From: Candidatus Symbiopectobacterium sp. 'North America'
GTDB taxonomy: Bacteria; Pseudomonadota; Gammaproteobacteria; Enterobacterales; Enterobacteriaceae
Assembly: GCF_015762685.1 (NCBI RefSeq)
Contig: NZ_PEHF01000066.1
Coordinates: forward strand, 1 to 64,000
DNA length: 64,000 bases
Direction of reading: 5' to 3'
Shown here: in pieces, positions 25,928 to 36,536 of the stretch
Position numbering within the stretch: the stretch's first letter is position 1
Layout of the letters: every line of letters starts with the position of its first letter
Notes under the pieces: generated by a model
Databases searched by the model: none
Told to the model about the DNA's origin: nothing
The model's input: only the letters and a program-made list of their open reading frames with translations
Position numbers and translations under genes: made by a program

Positions 25928-26476
25928 TCAAAAACTCGGGTTCCAATCTACTTCAATCGTTTTCGTAGAAAGGTCTACGTGCTTTATAACCTGTCCGGTC
26001 AGAAACGGAATCAACCGTTCCTTCGCGCCGAAGGCATTCTTCAGGTTAGCTTTGACCACCAGCACATCGTTAGAACCGGTTTCCATCATATCAATGACTT
26101 TGCCCAGCTGATATCCCGCGGATGTGATGACTTCGCAGCCAAAAAGATCCTTCCAGTAATAATCTCCTTCCTCCAAATCAGGAAGCTGTACAGAATCTAC
26201 AACGATCTCAGCGTTCGTTAATAAATTTGCCGCATCACGATCATCAACACCTTTTACTTTGATGATCAGATCCTGATTGTGGTGTTTCCAGCTTTCGATC
26301 TCGACAATCTGCCAGGATCCCTGAGACTGGATATACCAAGGCTGGTAATCAAAAATGCTTTCGGTTTCTTCGGTGGAGGAAAACACTCTGAGCCAACCCC
26401 GAATACCATACGTTGACCCTATTTTTCCCATCACGATGGGATTAACAGGGGATGACGGGTTAAGTTGCTTGCTCAT
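25928..26476 (-). CDS. rimM: Ribosome maturation factor RimM
   Basis: The 182-residue protein assists 30S head assembly by binding S19. Start at ATG 26476 (MSKQLNPSS); an ATG 9 bases upstream is also possible. The N-terminal barrel ([22 protein letters not shown]) and the C-terminal PRC barrel ([47 protein letters not shown]) are complete. It lies 18 bases after rpsP. Confidence 0.97.
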   Translation of the reverse strand: MSKQLNPSSPVNPIVMGKIGSTYGIRGWLRVFSSTEETESIFDYQPWYIQSQGSWQIVEIESWKHHNQDLIIKVKGVDDRDAANLLTNAEIVVDSVQLPDLEEGDYYWKDLFGCEVITSAGYQLGKVIDMMETGSNDVLVVKANLKNAFGAKERLIPFLTGQVIKHVDLSTKTIEVDWNPSF

Positions 26477-26494
26477 TGTCACCACCGCAGCAGA

Positions 26495-26743
26495 TTACGC
26501 AGCTTTTTTAGCATCTTTGATCAGCGCAGAAACGCGATCAGAGATAGTTGCACCTTGGCCAACCCAATGTGCAATACGGTCCAGATCCAGACGCAGAGCT
26601 TCGGCTTTACCGGCTGCGATCGGGTTGAAGAAACCGACGCGCTCGATGAAACGACCGTCGCGTGCATTGCGGCTGTCAGTCACGACGACTTGATAGAACG
26701 GGCGTTTTTTCGCGCCGCCACGTGCCAAACGAATTGTTACCAT
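26495..26743 (-). CDS. rpsP: 30S ribosomal protein S16
   Basis: The intact 82-residue protein starts [25 protein letters not shown], the S16 signature, and ends DAKKAA. It is the first gene of the operon. The 147-base gap to ffh holds the operon promoter and the end of the ffh transcript. Confidence 0.98.
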   Translation of the reverse strand: MVTIRLARGGAKKRPFYQVVVTDSRNARDGRFIERVGFFNPIAAGKAEALRLDLDRIAHWVGQGATISDRVSALIKDAKKAA

Positions 26744-26890
26744 AACATCCTCTTTAGTTAATAAAACAGCCCGGCCCCATCGAGGAACGGGGCCCGGGTG
26801 TCATATAAAAAGCCCGAAATTTTTACTCATTTTGGCGCAAAAAGCAATCTAAAGAGTCAACTTGCGCTGCCAAGAGCAAAAAAATCGCGC

Positions 26891-28252
26891 TTAACGCCCC
26901 GGAAAACCCGGTGGTATCATGCCTTTCATGCTACGCATCATTTTTGCCATACCGCTATTTTTCATCTTTTTCATCATACGCTGCATGTCGTCAAACTGTT
27001 TTAACAAACGGTTGACGTCTTGCACCTGCATGCCTGACCCGGTGGCGATACGACGTTTACGTGATCCTTTGATGATTTCCGGCTTGGCACGTTCCTGCTG
27101 CGTCATCGAGTTGATGATGGCTTCCATACGCACCAGCACCTTGTCATCCATTTGAGATTTCACATTGTCTGGCAACTGTCCCACGCCCGGCAGCTTGCTC
27201 ATCATGCTGGCCATGCCGCCCATGTTACGCATCTGCTTAAGCTGATCGAGGAAGTCGGTTAAATCAAAGCCATCCCCCTTCTTCAGCTTTTTCGTCAGTT
27301 TTTCCGCCTGAGAGCAGTCAACCTTGCTTTCAATATCTTCGATCAGGGAAAGCACATCCCCCATACCGAGAATACGCGACGCAATACGTTCGGGATGGAA
27401 CGGCTCCAAGGCTTCTGTCTTTTCGCCAACGCCGAGGAATTTAATCGGTTTTCCGGTAATATGACGAATTGACAGCGCCGCACCGCCGCGCGCATCACCA
27501 TCAATTTTAGTCAAAATCACACCGGTAAGCGGCAGTGCCTCATTAAAGGCTTTTGCGGTATTGGCCGCATCCTGACCGGTCATGGCGTCAACCACAAACA
27601 GTGTTTCAACAGGTTTGATGGCCGCATTCACCTGCTTGATTTCGTCCATCATCGCTTCGTCAACGTGCAGACGGCCGGCCGTATCTACCAGCAGCACATC
27701 GTAAAACTTCAGTTTTGCATGTTGCAGCGCGCGGTTAACGATATCAAGCGGTTTTTCGTGCGCGTCGGAGGGGAAGAAATCCACCTCAAACGTTTGAGCC
27801 AGGGTTTCCAGCTGCTTGATCGCCGCAGGGCGGTAGACGTCCGCGGAAACCACCAGCACTTTCTTCTTGTGCTTCTCACGCAGGAACTTGCCCAGCTTAC
27901 CCACACTGGTGGTTTTACCCGCCCCTTGCAAACCCGCCATCAACACCACGGCTGGCGGTTGAGCTGCCAGATTCAGGGCTTCGTTGGTTTCTCCCATCGC
28001 GGCAACGAGTTCGTTTTTAACGATCTTGATGAATTCCTGGCCCGGCAACAGGCTTTTGTTTACCTCATGCCCGACGGCACTTTCCTTGACCCGGTTGATA
28101 AAATCACACACCACAGGTAGCGCCACATCGGCTTCAAGTAAGGCCATACGCACTTCGCGCAGGGTGTCTTTGATGTTGTCTTCAGTCAACCGTCCGCGGC
28201 CACTGATGTTGCGCAATGTGCGCGAGAGTCTGTCAGTTAAGTTATCAAACAT
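26891..28252 (-). CDS. ffh: Signal recognition particle GTPase Ffh
   Basis: The intact 453-residue protein binds 4.5S RNA and signal peptides and delivers ribosomes to FtsY. The NG domain has LMAGLQGAGKTT (P-loop), DTAGR, and TKIDGDARGG. The methionine-rich M domain covers the last third, with MRNMGGMASMMSKLPG, RKRRIATGSG and MQRMMKKMKN. The length equals the E. coli protein. ypjD lies divergently upstream. Confidence 0.98.
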   Translation of the reverse strand: MFDNLTDRLSRTLRNISGRGRLTEDNIKDTLREVRMALLEADVALPVVCDFINRVKESAVGHEVNKSLLPGQEFIKIVKNELVAAMGETNEALNLAAQPPAVVLMAGLQGAGKTTSVGKLGKFLREKHKKKVLVVSADVYRPAAIKQLETLAQTFEVDFFPSDAHEKPLDIVNRALQHAKLKFYDVLLVDTAGRLHVDEAMMDEIKQVNAAIKPVETLFVVDAMTGQDAANTAKAFNEALPLTGVILTKIDGDARGGAALSIRHITGKPIKFLGVGEKTEALEPFHPERIASRILGMGDVLSLIEDIESKVDCSQAEKLTKKLKKGDGFDLTDFLDQLKQMRNMGGMASMMSKLPGVGQLPDNVKSQMDDKVLVRMEAIINSMTQQERAKPEIIKGSRKRRIATGSGMQVQDVNRLLKQFDDMQRMMKKMKNSGMAKMMRSMKGMIPPGFPGR

Positions 28253-28433
28253 TATCTTGTGCTCAACGAAAGGCGGGCCGCATACGCGACACTCTGGACA
28301 AATATGGCTGATTATACCATGAAAGACGAAACGATTGCTGTGAAGCGCGACGATAACCGGTTGGTGCGTGACGAGACAACCGCTATACTGGCACTCCCTA
28401 TCACTTCAGCAGCCGCTCAATGTGTTGATCATT

Positions 28434-29209
28434 ATGCCACTCTTTGCCATTACAGCGTTAGTCGCCTATTCAATCAGCCTGGGACTGATTATTCCTGGCC
28501 TATAGCGCAAACAGAGTGCCTACCGCCGGTTGACGATGATCTCTGCGACTGTGGCCCTGATCTGCCACGCTATTACGCTCTATCACCGCATTTTTGATGT
28601 GCAAACCGGGCAAAATCTTAGCCTGTTGAATATCGGCTCTACCATCAGCCTGATGATATGCACCGTGATGACGGTTGTTGCATCGCGCAATCGAGGCTGG
28701 TTTCTGTTGCCTATCGTTTACGCGTTTGCGCTTATTAATCTGGCCTTTGCCAGCTTTTTGCCGGGCGAGTTTAAACGCATCTGGAAAAAACGCCGGGGCT
28801 GCTGTTCCATATCGGGCTGGCGTTGTTCTCTTATGCCACCCTGATTATTGCCGCACTCTATGCGCTGCAATTAGCACTGATCGATTATCTGCTCAAAAAC
28901 AAAAAGCTGAGCATAGTCTCTGAAATGCCGCCGCTGTTAAGCATTGAGCGCAAGATGTTTCATGTCACGCAAATTGGCGTCATCCTGCTGACGATGACGT
29001 TATGCAGCGGCTTGTTTTACATGGATAACATCATCGATAACAAAGATAATCTGCACAAGGCGCTGTTCTCCCTGTTTGCCTGGTTCAACTACATTCTGGT
29101 GCTGTGGGGGCATTACCATGAAGGGTGGCGCGGACGCCGCGTGGTATGGTTCAGCATGGTGGGCACACTGTTACTGACGCTGGCCTACTTCGGCAGTCGT
29201 GCACAGTAA
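28434..29209 (+). pseudogene. ypjD: YpjD-like cytochrome c assembly family membrane protein, broken
   Basis: YpjD is a multi-pass inner-membrane protein of the CcmC/HemX-like family. From ATG 28434 (MPLFAITALVAYSISLGLIIPGL) a TAG follows at 28503-28505. The frame continues to SFLPGEF, where a one-base shift near 28770 is needed to read HLEKTPGLLFHIGLALFSYATLIIAAL. The end, with SIERKMFHVTQIGVILLT and WGHYHEGWRGRRVVWF, is intact to the TAA at 29207-29209. The gene is dead unless rescued. corB, which I recall following ypjD in related genomes, is absent. Confidence 0.92.
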
Positions 29210-29236
29210 TAAGCTTCATCTGTGACGATATGCAAA

Positions 29237-29270
29237 CAAAAAAGGCACCTGGTGAAGGGGGCCTTTTTTA
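29237..29270. terminator. Bidirectional terminator between ypjD and luxS
   Basis: An A7-GGC arm and a GCC-T7 arm flank a loop of about 15 bases, giving an A/T-tailed hairpin that works in both directions. It lies between the convergent 3' ends of ypjD and luxS. Confidence 0.8.
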
Positions 29271-29275
29271 TTTTT

Positions 29276-29791
29276 TTAGATATGCAATTCTGCCAGTTTA
29301 TCTTTCGGTAACGCCAGATCGTCGTTCTGGTTGACGCCAATCGGATGCACCAGAATATGGCGTGCAATGTCCTGAGCCTCTTCCAGAGAGTGCATCTCAT
29401 AGGTGCCGCACTGGAACTCGTTCAGCTCAGGGATTTTGCGTTGATCGGTCACTTTGAGCACATCCTCCATCGCCGCGCTCCAGGCTTTAGCCACGCGTTG
29501 CTCTGCCGGTGTGCCAATCAGGCTCATGTAGAATCCCGTGCGGCAGCCCATCGGAGAAATATCGATAATTTCAACACCATCACCGTTGAGATGCTTGCGC
29601 ACGAAACCGGCAAACAGGTGCTCCAGCGTATGAATACCGCGCTCCGGCATCACCTCTTTATTCGGGCGACAGAAACGCAGATCGAACACGGTAATGGTGT
29701 CGCCATGAGGGGTTGTCATGGTTTTAGCCACTCGAACCGCCGGTGCTGCCATGCGGGTATGGTCTACGGTGAAGCTATCTAATAACGGCAT
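29276..29791 (-). CDS. luxS: S-ribosylhomocysteine lyase LuxS
   Basis: The intact 171-residue enzyme cleaves S-ribosylhomocysteine to homocysteine and DPD, the precursor of autoinducer 2. The metal ligands are visible in [10 protein letters not shown] (two histidines) and in the [15 protein letters not shown] cysteine loop. The family start [14 protein letters not shown] is used. The length matches E. coli. The small RNA gene micA lies just upstream on the other strand, as in other enterobacteria. Confidence 0.98.
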   Translation of the reverse strand: MPLLDSFTVDHTRMAAPAVRVAKTMTTPHGDTITVFDLRFCRPNKEVMPERGIHTLEHLFAGFVRKHLNGDGVEIIDISPMGCRTGFYMSLIGTPAEQRVAKAWSAAMEDVLKVTDQRKIPELNEFQCGTYEMHSLEEAQDIARHILVHPIGVNQNDDLALPKDKLAELHI

Positions 29792-29836
29792 GTTGCCACC
29801 TCCTCATAAAAAAAATGACTTTTTTCATCTTTCCAA

Positions 29837-29864
29837 GAAACTTTTTGGTTCCCAACGAGTCTGA
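29837..29864 (+). promoter_or_regulatory. Sigma-E promoter of micA
   Basis: GAAACTT (29837-29843) and TCTGA (29860-29864) are spaced by exactly 16 bases, with 6 bases to the micA 5' end. This fits the sigma-E consensus GGAACTT-N16-TCTGA except for one base. It predicts envelope-stress control. Confidence 0.85.
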
Positions 29865-29870
29865 CTCTAT

Positions 29871-29946
29871 GAAAGACGCGCATTTATCATCATCATCCCT
29901 ATTTCTCAAAGATGTTTTTCGGCCACAGCCTATACCGTGGCCTTTT
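29871..29946 (+). ncRNA. micA: MicA small regulatory RNA
   Basis: The 5' end GAAAGACGCGCATTT is the conserved MicA seed that pairs with the ompA translation start and other outer-membrane protein mRNAs. ATCATCATCCCT follows, as in E. coli. The terminator GGCCAC...GTGGCC (29921-29942) ends in TTTTC. The gene lies between luxS and gshA on the opposite strand, its position in E. coli and Salmonella. It represses porin synthesis together with Hfq under sigma-E stress. The middle region differs from E. coli, but seed, terminator and promoter are kept. Confidence 0.93.
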
Positions 29947-29963
29947 CTTTATTTTGTGTCCGC

Positions 29964-31523
29964 TCAAACCTGAGTTGCAGCCAGATAGGCCTCGAACGAC
30001 AGCGTATCTTGCGCTTCCAGCGCGCGCTGTTTTTGCCAGGCGCGTTCACTCTCGGCAACAAACTGCGCCTCCGTCAACACCGCTAAAGGCTCTTGACTTA
30101 GTTGCTCACGATAACGGTCTGCCAACGTCAAGCCAAGATTACCGCAGCCCTGCGCTTTCAATAGCGGCAACAGACGCCCGGAGAAGGTGTTTTCCGGTTT
30201 ATCGAACCCTACGCTCAGTTCGTCGCAGACCTGCTGATAATAGGGCTGATCATGTTCTCTATCCAGCATTTCTGCCACGCGGCGCAGATCGCGGAACAAG
30301 GCATGTCCGACACCGGCCAATGGCTGCTGCCGCGTTTCACATCCCATACCGACGGTCAACCCCGGTTTACGCCCTTCCAGAATAATACGGTTCCAGTTTT
30401 TACGGGTACATTGCAGTTCGGCGCTATCCATTTCCGGCGCATCAGCCAATGCGCACCAGATCAGGAACAGATCGAGGAAACGCACCTGCTCGGCGCTGAC
30501 CCCTGACGGCGTAAAGGGATTGATATCCAGTGAGCGTACTTCAATATACTCAATGCCACCGCGCATCAGTGCATCAGAGGGCGTTTCGCCACTGCGAGTT
30601 ACACGTTTAGGACGGATCGGCGCATACAGTTCATTTTCGATCTGCAACACGTTGGTATTGAGCTGCAAGTAGCGATCGCCTTGTTTAATCCCCATCGCGG
30701 CATATTCCGCTGACGGCGTTTTGATCGCACGCTTCAGCGCTGCCACATATCCATCCAGCGTATTAAACGTGATGCCCAGATTGCTCTGTGATTTGTTGGT
30801 GTAGCCCAGATCGCTCAAACGCAACGAGGTCGCGTAGGGAAGATAATAGAGCCCGTTTTCACTACGTTCAAACGGCAATGCCGTTTCACGCCCCTGCAAA
30901 AAAGAAGAGCAGATGGCGGGAGATGCGCCAAACAGATAAGTAATCACCCATCCGAAACGGTAGTAGTTACGGATCAAACGAAAATAACCGGCGGATATCT
31001 CCTGCTTACCACTTTCAGCGTCAGCCACGCCCGCACGCGCTTGCCAGAATGCCAGCGGCAGTGAAAAGTTGTAATGCACGCCGGAAATGGTCTGCATCAA
31101 CGCCCCATAGCGGTTTTTCAACCCCTCACGGTAGAGCGTTTTAAATCGGCCAACGTTCGATGTGCCGTACTGAGCCAGCTCGATATTCGTCTCATCGGGA
31201 ATAAAACACGGCATGCTAAACGGCCATAACCGCTCAGAACCGATGTTACGCGCGACATAGCGGTGAATGTCCTGTAAGAATGCCAACAGGTGATCGACAT
31301 CCCGATCAACAGGCGTAATAAATTCTAATAAGGATTCTGCGAAATCCGTTGTGATCCAGGGATGGGTTAATGCCGCCCCTAAATTTTCTGGGTGCCCTGT
31401 CTGTGCCAAATGTCCATTGGGCTGTACGCGTAACGTTTCGCGTTCAATACCGCGTTGAATCCACTTCACCGCATCAGGGTGATGTTCAAGCCAGGTCAAC
31501 GCTTGTGATATATCCGGGATCAA
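29964..31523 (-). CDS. gshA: Glutamate-cysteine ligase
   Basis: The intact 519-residue enzyme carries out the first, rate-limiting step of glutathione synthesis. It is a proteobacterial type I ligase with [24 protein letters not shown] near the start, [33 protein letters not shown] and [16 protein letters not shown]. Length and both ends match E. coli GshA (518 residues). Confidence 0.98.
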   Translation of the reverse strand: MIPDISQALTWLEHHPDAVKWIQRGIERETLRVQPNGHLAQTGHPENLGAALTHPWITTDFAESLLEFITPVDRDVDHLLAFLQDIHRYVARNIGSERLWPFSMPCFIPDETNIELAQYGTSNVGRFKTLYREGLKNRYGALMQTISGVHYNFSLPLAFWQARAGVADAESGKQEISAGYFRLIRNYYRFGWVITYLFGASPAICSSFLQGRETALPFERSENGLYYLPYATSLRLSDLGYTNKSQSNLGITFNTLDGYVAALKRAIKTPSAEYAAMGIKQGDRYLQLNTNVLQIENELYAPIRPKRVTRSGETPSDALMRGGIEYIEVRSLDINPFTPSGVSAEQVRFLDLFLIWCALADAPEMDSAELQCTRKNWNRIILEGRKPGLTVGMGCETRQQPLAGVGHALFRDLRRVAEMLDREHDQPYYQQVCDELSVGFDKPENTFSGRLLPLLKAQGCGNLGLTLADRYREQLSQEPLAVLTEAQFVAESERAWQKQRALEAQDTLSFEAYLAATQV

Positions 31524-31602
31524 ATCGACCTCCCGCTGTTAGATGTAATGATTGTTCGCATAATGAAATCGTATCATCTCTACTAAAATACAGTGCTACA
31601 CG

Positions 31603-32006
31603 TTATGACCACAAAGTCATTCCTTGTAATGCCACGATGGCCACCACGATATAACGCAGCGCTTTCCCTATACAGATAAAAAGCGTGGAGTACAACCACG
31701 GCATGCGCAGCCACGCACAGCACGTCGCCAATAACCGGTACCCAACTCAACAAAAGCGCCGCCGGACCATAACGCTGTAACCAGCGTAGCGCGGTCAATG
31801 TGCCGGTACGCGGTTTTGGCTGTGGCAGAATGCGCCCCAACACCAGATTGGTCATGCCGCCCAGCGTATTGCCTATTGTTGCCACGACAATCAGCGGCAC
31901 CGCGCCGGTAACCTTCGCCACCAATAAAGAGACCAGCAGCACTTCAGAGCTGCCGGGTAATAATGTCGCGCTGAGAAAACTACTCCAGAAAAGAGAAACC
32001 AGTCCC
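31603..32006 (-). pseudogene. yqaA: YqaA-like inner-membrane protein, frameshifted at both ends
   Basis: YqaA is a small DedA/SNARE-associated-type membrane protein downstream of yqaB. The core (LVSLFWSSFLSATLLPGSSEVLLVSLL, GNTLGGMTNLVLGR, RYGPAALLLSWVPVIGDVLC) is in one frame. The start codon region near 32000 is out of frame or interrupted by TAG. A frameshift after DVLCVAA is needed to read MPWLYSTLFICIGKALRYIVVAIVALQGM to the TAA at 31603-31605. Function is lost or uncertain. Confidence 0.85.
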
Positions 32007-32016
32007 TAGAAGGCAC

Positions 32017-32583
32017 TCAAAGCGTTCGCACATCGACAACAGCCATGTTTGCACGCTGCGCTGCCTGAATACCAAAATCCGCATCTTCAAATACGACGCA
32101 GGTTTCAGGCTCTACCTGCATGAGCTGGGCGCAGCGCAGGAAGGTGTCAGGAAACGGTTTATGATGCAGTACATCCTCCGCGCCGACAATACCAACAAAG
32201 TAGTCGCGCAAGCCAAGATGACGTAGCAGCCTGTCAGCCAGATGGCATGGGCTACCGGTGCCAACCGTCATATGTCGACGTCCCTGATACGCTTTCACCA
32301 CGTCAATCAAGGGCAACGGCTTAACCGTATCAAACAGCACCTCTTCCACCAGCGCCAGCTTTTCAGTCGCCAGCGCCTTTGGGTCCATATCCACGTTATG
32401 CCGGGCCAGGATCACCGCTGCGATTTTCTCAATGGGAGCCCCATTGTACGCCACCATTTCTTGAGCATCATAGGTCATGCCGTACTTGCCCAGAATGTTA
32501 TGCCAGGCTGCACGGTGTGTGGGCTCAGTATCGAGGATGGTGCCATCCATATCAAAAATAAGACCTTGATAACGATCGTACAT
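32017..32583 (-). CDS. yqaB: HAD-family fructose-1-phosphate phosphatase YqaB
   Basis: The intact 188-residue HAD hydrolase of the beta-phosphoglucomutase-like group has motif I GLIFDMDGTILDTEP, motif II VGTGSP, and motif III/IV KPFPDTFLRCA and VVFEDADFGIQAA. The E. coli protein dephosphorylates fructose-1-phosphate and 6-phosphogluconate. The gene lies between the tRNA/csrA cluster and yqaA-gshA, its usual place. Confidence 0.96.
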   Translation of the reverse strand: MYDRYQGLIFDMDGTILDTEPTHRAAWHNILGKYGMTYDAQEMVAYNGAPIEKIAAVILARHNVDMDPKALATEKLALVEEVLFDTVKPLPLIDVVKAYQGRRHMTVGTGSPCHLADRLLRHLGLRDYFVGIVGAEDVLHHKPFPDTFLRCAQLMQVEPETCVVFEDADFGIQAAQRANMAVVDVRTL

Positions 32584-32779
32584 CGTGACTCCGTGAATAG
32601 CGCAAAAGAGCCGTTACTTTAGCGCAAAGTCAAAATGATGTCGCTGGTTCAATAAAACCACAAAAAGCAAGGTTATCGGTGTATAAGCGGTTAGCAGGGG
32701 GGAATCAGCCGCGTACAGGTAACGCTGGGGATAAAATCAAAGGGAAAGTATGGGATATTATGGTTCACAACATGAGGAA

Positions 32780-32856
32780 TGGTGCATCCGGGAGGATTCG
32801 AACCTCCGACCGCTCGGTTCGTAGCCGAGTACTCTATCCAGCTGAGCTACGGATGC
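32780..32856 (-). tRNA. tRNA-Arg (anticodon ACG)
   Basis: The 77-base gene has the acceptor pair GCATCCG/CGGATGC, anticodon loop CTACGAA and an encoded CCA. It is the argV/Q/Z/Y-type tRNA that in E. coli stands in several copies here; only one copy is present in this window. Confidence 0.98.
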
Positions 32857-32864
32857 ATAGTAAA

Positions 32865-32957
32865 TGGCGGTGAGGGAGGGATTCGAACCCTCGATGCAGC
32901 TTTTGACCGCATACTCCCTTAGCAGGGGAACGCCTTCAGCCTCTCGGCCACCTCACC
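32865..32957 (-). tRNA. serV: tRNA-Ser (anticodon GCT)
   Basis: The 93-base class II tRNA has the acceptor GGTGAGG/CCTCACC, anticodon loop CTGCTAA, a long variable arm and an encoded CCA. It is 8 bases upstream of tRNA-Arg and is probably cotranscribed with it, as serV and the arg genes are in E. coli. Confidence 0.98.
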
Positions 32958-33225
32958 AACACGCTAACCTTCGAACCGTGATGATGATGTTTCCTTCATC
33001 GTGCTCACCGGTACTGCGTGGCGCACATATTACTTTCCCGGACTTATAAGTCAAACAATTTTTCCTAACTCTTGGTTGTTTGAACAAATCACACCCAACA
33101 CGCACAGATTCACAGCGAAAAGTCTATTTTATCAACAGCGTTAACGGCTATTGATGCCTGTGACAAAACGCACTCATAGGAAACTAAAACGGCATGGGAG
33201 GATATACAGGGAAGCTAAAACGGAC

Positions 33226-33250
33226 GCGTCCCGCCTGAGAGGCGAGACGC
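33226..33250 (-). terminator. Hairpin downstream of csrA
   Basis: GCGTC-C-CGCC pairs with GGCG-A-GACGC around a 5-base loop, followed on the minus strand by GTCCGTTTTAG. It lies 9 bases beyond the csrA stop and is the probable transcript end. Confidence 0.65.
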
Positions 33251-33258
33251 TTGGTAAA

Positions 33259-33444
33259 TCAGTAGGACGTCGGTTGCGACTTTTCCGCTTGGATCCGCTG
33301 GTAAATCTCTTCGCGGTGAACAGAAACTTCTTTCGGCACATTAACACCAATACGAACCTGGTTGCCCTTTACCCCTAGCACGGTAACCGTCACCTCATCG
33401 CCAATCATGAGGGTTTCGCCAACTCGACGAGTCAAAATAAGCAT
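33259..33444 (-). CDS. csrA: Carbon storage regulator CsrA
   Basis: The intact 61-residue RNA-binding dimer is almost identical to E. coli CsrA ([35 protein letters not shown], ending SQPTSY). It binds GGA-containing hairpins and controls glycolysis, motility, biofilm and, in many enterobacteria, T3SS regulators. It lies between the tRNA pair and alaS, as usual. Confidence 0.98.
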   Translation of the reverse strand: MLILTRRVGETLMIGDEVTVTVLGVKGNQVRIGVNVPKEVSVHREEIYQRIQAEKSQPTSY

Positions 33445-33770
33445 TCTTTGCTCCTTGAAAGATTATAAAGAGTCGGGTCTCTTTGTCTCCCCGCCATTCT
33501 CCATCATGCGCCGTGAAAACATAAACCTAAATGGGGAAACGCACTCCGCCATCTTACTCCAGTGTATCGTTACTTTTAGTTTAGTCGATGTCAGCCGTTT
33601 TCGCTGTTTTATCACGACATTTGTTATCACAACAAAGGGCTACGGCATGCTCCGCTTACCAACACAAGCTCGGCAGACCGATATTTCCCCCCAACGCACG
33701 TCCCTGGCCTAAGGGGAAAACGCCAAAATGAATATTTGGGCGTTTCGTTGAGATAACACACTATTTATAG
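33445..33770. other. csrA-alaS intergenic region
   Basis: The region carries the csrA promoter(s). Near its right end is a hairpin with arms at about 33721-33728 and 33735-33742, followed on the minus strand by GTTTTCCCC, probably the alaS terminator. No further gene is seen. Confidence 0.6.
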
Positions 33771-36398
33771 TTATAGCCTATCCGTTACCCATGTTTCAAC
33801 GCTAGATAGTGCCGAAGATAAAGCGGCAGGGTTGTTCCCACCGGCTTGTGCCATATCAGGACGTCCGCCCCCTTTACCACCGACCTGCTGAGCGATAAAG
33901 CCAATCAACTCAAAGGCTTTAACACGATCGGTCAAATCCTTCGTGATACCGGAAATCAAGCTGACTTTATCCTCTGAGACGGTTGCCAGCACAATGATAG
34001 CTGAACCGAGCTGTTTCTTCAGATCGTCCACCATAGTACGCAATAATTTCGGGTCGGTGTTATCCAACTGTGTTACCAACAGTTTCGCACCCTTGATCGT
34101 TTTCGCCTTTGAGGAGAGCGAGACACTTTCCTGGGCTGCCTGCTGTTCTTTCAACTGTTGCAGCTCTTTTTCCAACTGACGAGTACGATCCAGCAGGGAA
34201 CGCACTTTTTCCGCCACGTTATGGCTATCGTCTTTGACCAGTTGGGTAACATCCTGTAATACGTCACTTTGACGATGCAGCGCCGCCAGTGCCCCACTGC
34301 CCGTTACGGCTTCAATGCGTCGAATGCCCGCCGCCGTCCCTGATTCGGAGACAATCTGGAACAAACCGATATCCCCAGTACGTTTAGCGTGCGTACCGCC
34401 ACACAGCTCAGTGGAGAAATCGCCCATGGTTAATACACGCACATGGTCTTCATATTTCTCGCCGAACAGAGCCATTGCACCTTTCGCTTTTGCATCCGAC
34501 AGCGCCATCACGTTAGTATCAACGTCGTGGTTACGACGAATCTGCGCGTTGACAATATCTTCCACCTGACGGATTTGCTCTGCCGTCATGGCTTCAGGTT
34601 GCGAGAAGTCAAACCGCAGGTAGTTATCGTTAACCAACGAGCCTTTCTGCGCAACGTGATCGCCCAGTACCTGGCGCAGCGTAGCGTGCAGCAAGTGAGT
34701 AGCGGAGTGGTTAAGACGAATACGATCGCGACGCTCACTATCGACGTCAGCATTCACCGTATCATTGACGCGCAGCGTACCCTGAGTCAGAGACCCCAGA
34801 TGACCAATTGCCTGACCAAACTTTTGGGTATTCCCAACGGTAAAGCGCACGTTGGCATTATGCAGTGTCCCGGTATCGCCGACCTGGCCGCCCGATTCCC
34901 CATAGAACGGTGTTTCATTGAGGATAACCACGCCCTCTTCACCGGCATTGATCGCTTCCACCGCCTGTCCGTTTTGATAGAGCGCGATAACCGTAGCCTG
35001 CTGCTGTGTCTTGTCGTATCCCGTAAACGGCGTGGCCACATCAACACGAATCAGGGTGTTATAATCGATGCCGAACCCACTGGTTTCACGCGCGCGCTGG
35101 CGTTGTGCATCCATCGCACGCTCAAAACTGTCCTTATCCACCGTAAGATCGTGCTCACGACACACATCCTCCGTTAAATCGAACGGGAAGCCGTAAGTGT
35201 CATACAGCCGGAACGCCGTCTCACCGTCCAGCACGTTCGCTTTCAGGTTTTTGATCTCTTCATCCAGCAGGCTAAGGCCACGCTCCAGGGTGCGGGCGAA
35301 CTGCTCTTCTTCCACTTTCAGCGCCTGTTCAACCACCGCTTGCTGCTGTTTCAATTCATCATCCGCCGCCCACATGACCTGAATCAATGGCGCAACCAAT
35401 TTATAGAAGAAGGCCTCTTTGGCACCGAGGAAATTACCGTGACGCACCGCGCGACGAATAATACGGCGCAGAACATAACCACGGTTTTCGTTGGATGGCA
35501 TGACGCCATCAGCAATCAGGAATGCGCAGGAGCGGATATGGTCAGCGATAACGCGCAAGGATTTGTTACTCAAATCCTGAGTGCCAATAATGCGCGCCGC
35601 TTCTTGGATTAATGTGGTAAAGACATCGATCTCGTAGTTGGAATTGACGTGTTGCAATACCGCAGTAACACGCTCCAGCCCCATCCCGGTATCAACAGAC
35701 GGTTTAGGCAACGGAACCATGGTGCCATCAGCCTGACGGTTGAACTGCATAAATACCAGGTTCCAGATCTCGATATAGCGATCGCCATCTTCATCCGGGC
35801 TTCCCGGAGGACCGCCCTGGATATGGTCGCCATGATCGTAAAAAATTTCCGAACACGGACCACATGGGCCAGTATCACCCATCTGCCAGAAGTTGTCAGA
35901 CGCGTATTGACCGCCCTTGTTGTCACCAATACGGATAATGCGCTCGGCGGGTACGCCGACTTCTTTTGCCCAGATGTCATAGGCTTCATCGTCGGTGGCA
36001 TATACCGTTACCCATAATTTCTCTTTGGGCAGGTTAAACCATTGCACACCAGTCAGCAGTTCCCATGCATATTGAATGGCATCACGCTTGAAGTAGTCAC
36101 CGAAGCTGAAATTACCCAGCATTTCAAAGAAGGTGTGGTGACGCGCGGTGTACCCTACGTTATCTAAATCGTTATGCTTACCGCCTGCACGCACGCAGCG
36201 CTGTGACGTGGTCGCACGCACATAGTTGCGTTTGTCCAGCCCCAGGAAAACATCCTTGAACTGGTTCATTCCCGCGTTGGTAAACAGCAATGTCGGATCG
36301 TTATTCAGCACCAGTGAACTACTGGAAACGATCTGGTGTCCTTTACTCTGGAAAAAATCGAGAAACGCTTGACGGATCTCAGCGGTGCTCTTGCTCAT
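33771..36398 (-). CDS. alaS: Alanyl-tRNA synthetase
   Basis: The intact 875-residue class II synthetase has the N-terminal catalytic core ([58 protein letters not shown]). The editing domain has the zinc-binding [11 protein letters not shown] and [13 protein letters not shown] motifs. The C-terminal DHHA1-type C-Ala domain has [15 protein letters not shown]. Length matches E. coli (876). It charges tRNA-Ala. Confidence 0.98.
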   Translation of the reverse strand: MSKSTAEIRQAFLDFFQSKGHQIVSSSSLVLNNDPTLLFTNAGMNQFKDVFLGLDKRNYVRATTSQRCVRAGGKHNDLDNVGYTARHHTFFEMLGNFSFGDYFKRDAIQYAWELLTGVQWFNLPKEKLWVTVYATDDEAYDIWAKEVGVPAERIIRIGDNKGGQYASDNFWQMGDTGPCGPCSEIFYDHGDHIQGGPPGSPDEDGDRYIEIWNLVFMQFNRQADGTMVPLPKPSVDTGMGLERVTAVLQHVNSNYEIDVFTTLIQEAARIIGTQDLSNKSLRVIADHIRSCAFLIADGVMPSNENRGYVLRRIIRRAVRHGNFLGAKEAFFYKLVAPLIQVMWAADDELKQQQAVVEQALKVEEEQFARTLERGLSLLDEEIKNLKANVLDGETAFRLYDTYGFPFDLTEDVCREHDLTVDKDSFERAMDAQRQRARETSGFGIDYNTLIRVDVATPFTGYDKTQQQATVIALYQNGQAVEAINAGEEGVVILNETPFYGESGGQVGDTGTLHNANVRFTVGNTQKFGQAIGHLGSLTQGTLRVNDTVNADVDSERRDRIRLNHSATHLLHATLRQVLGDHVAQKGSLVNDNYLRFDFSQPEAMTAEQIRQVEDIVNAQIRRNHDVDTNVMALSDAKAKGAMALFGEKYEDHVRVLTMGDFSTELCGGTHAKRTGDIGLFQIVSESGTAAGIRRIEAVTGSGALAALHRQSDVLQDVTQLVKDDSHNVAEKVRSLLDRTRQLEKELQQLKEQQAAQESVSLSSKAKTIKGAKLLVTQLDNTDPKLLRTMVDDLKKQLGSAIIVLATVSEDKVSLISGITKDLTDRVKAFELIGFIAQQVGGKGGGRPDMAQAGGNNPAALSSALSSVETWVTDRL

Positions 36399-36536
36399 AA
36401 TTGTCCTGGAATGAAACTAAAAGAACAGATCGTGGGCAAGGCTAGTGCAGCATAGTGACGCTACCCGTGCAACTCACGAACAAAAAGTGGGAATAAGATA
36501 AATTTTCTTCGGGGGGAAGTAAAACACCGGATGCAT

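Noticed and set aside
34443..35177. 244-codon plus-strand frame opposite alaS
   Set aside because: Shadow of a conserved synthetase gene.
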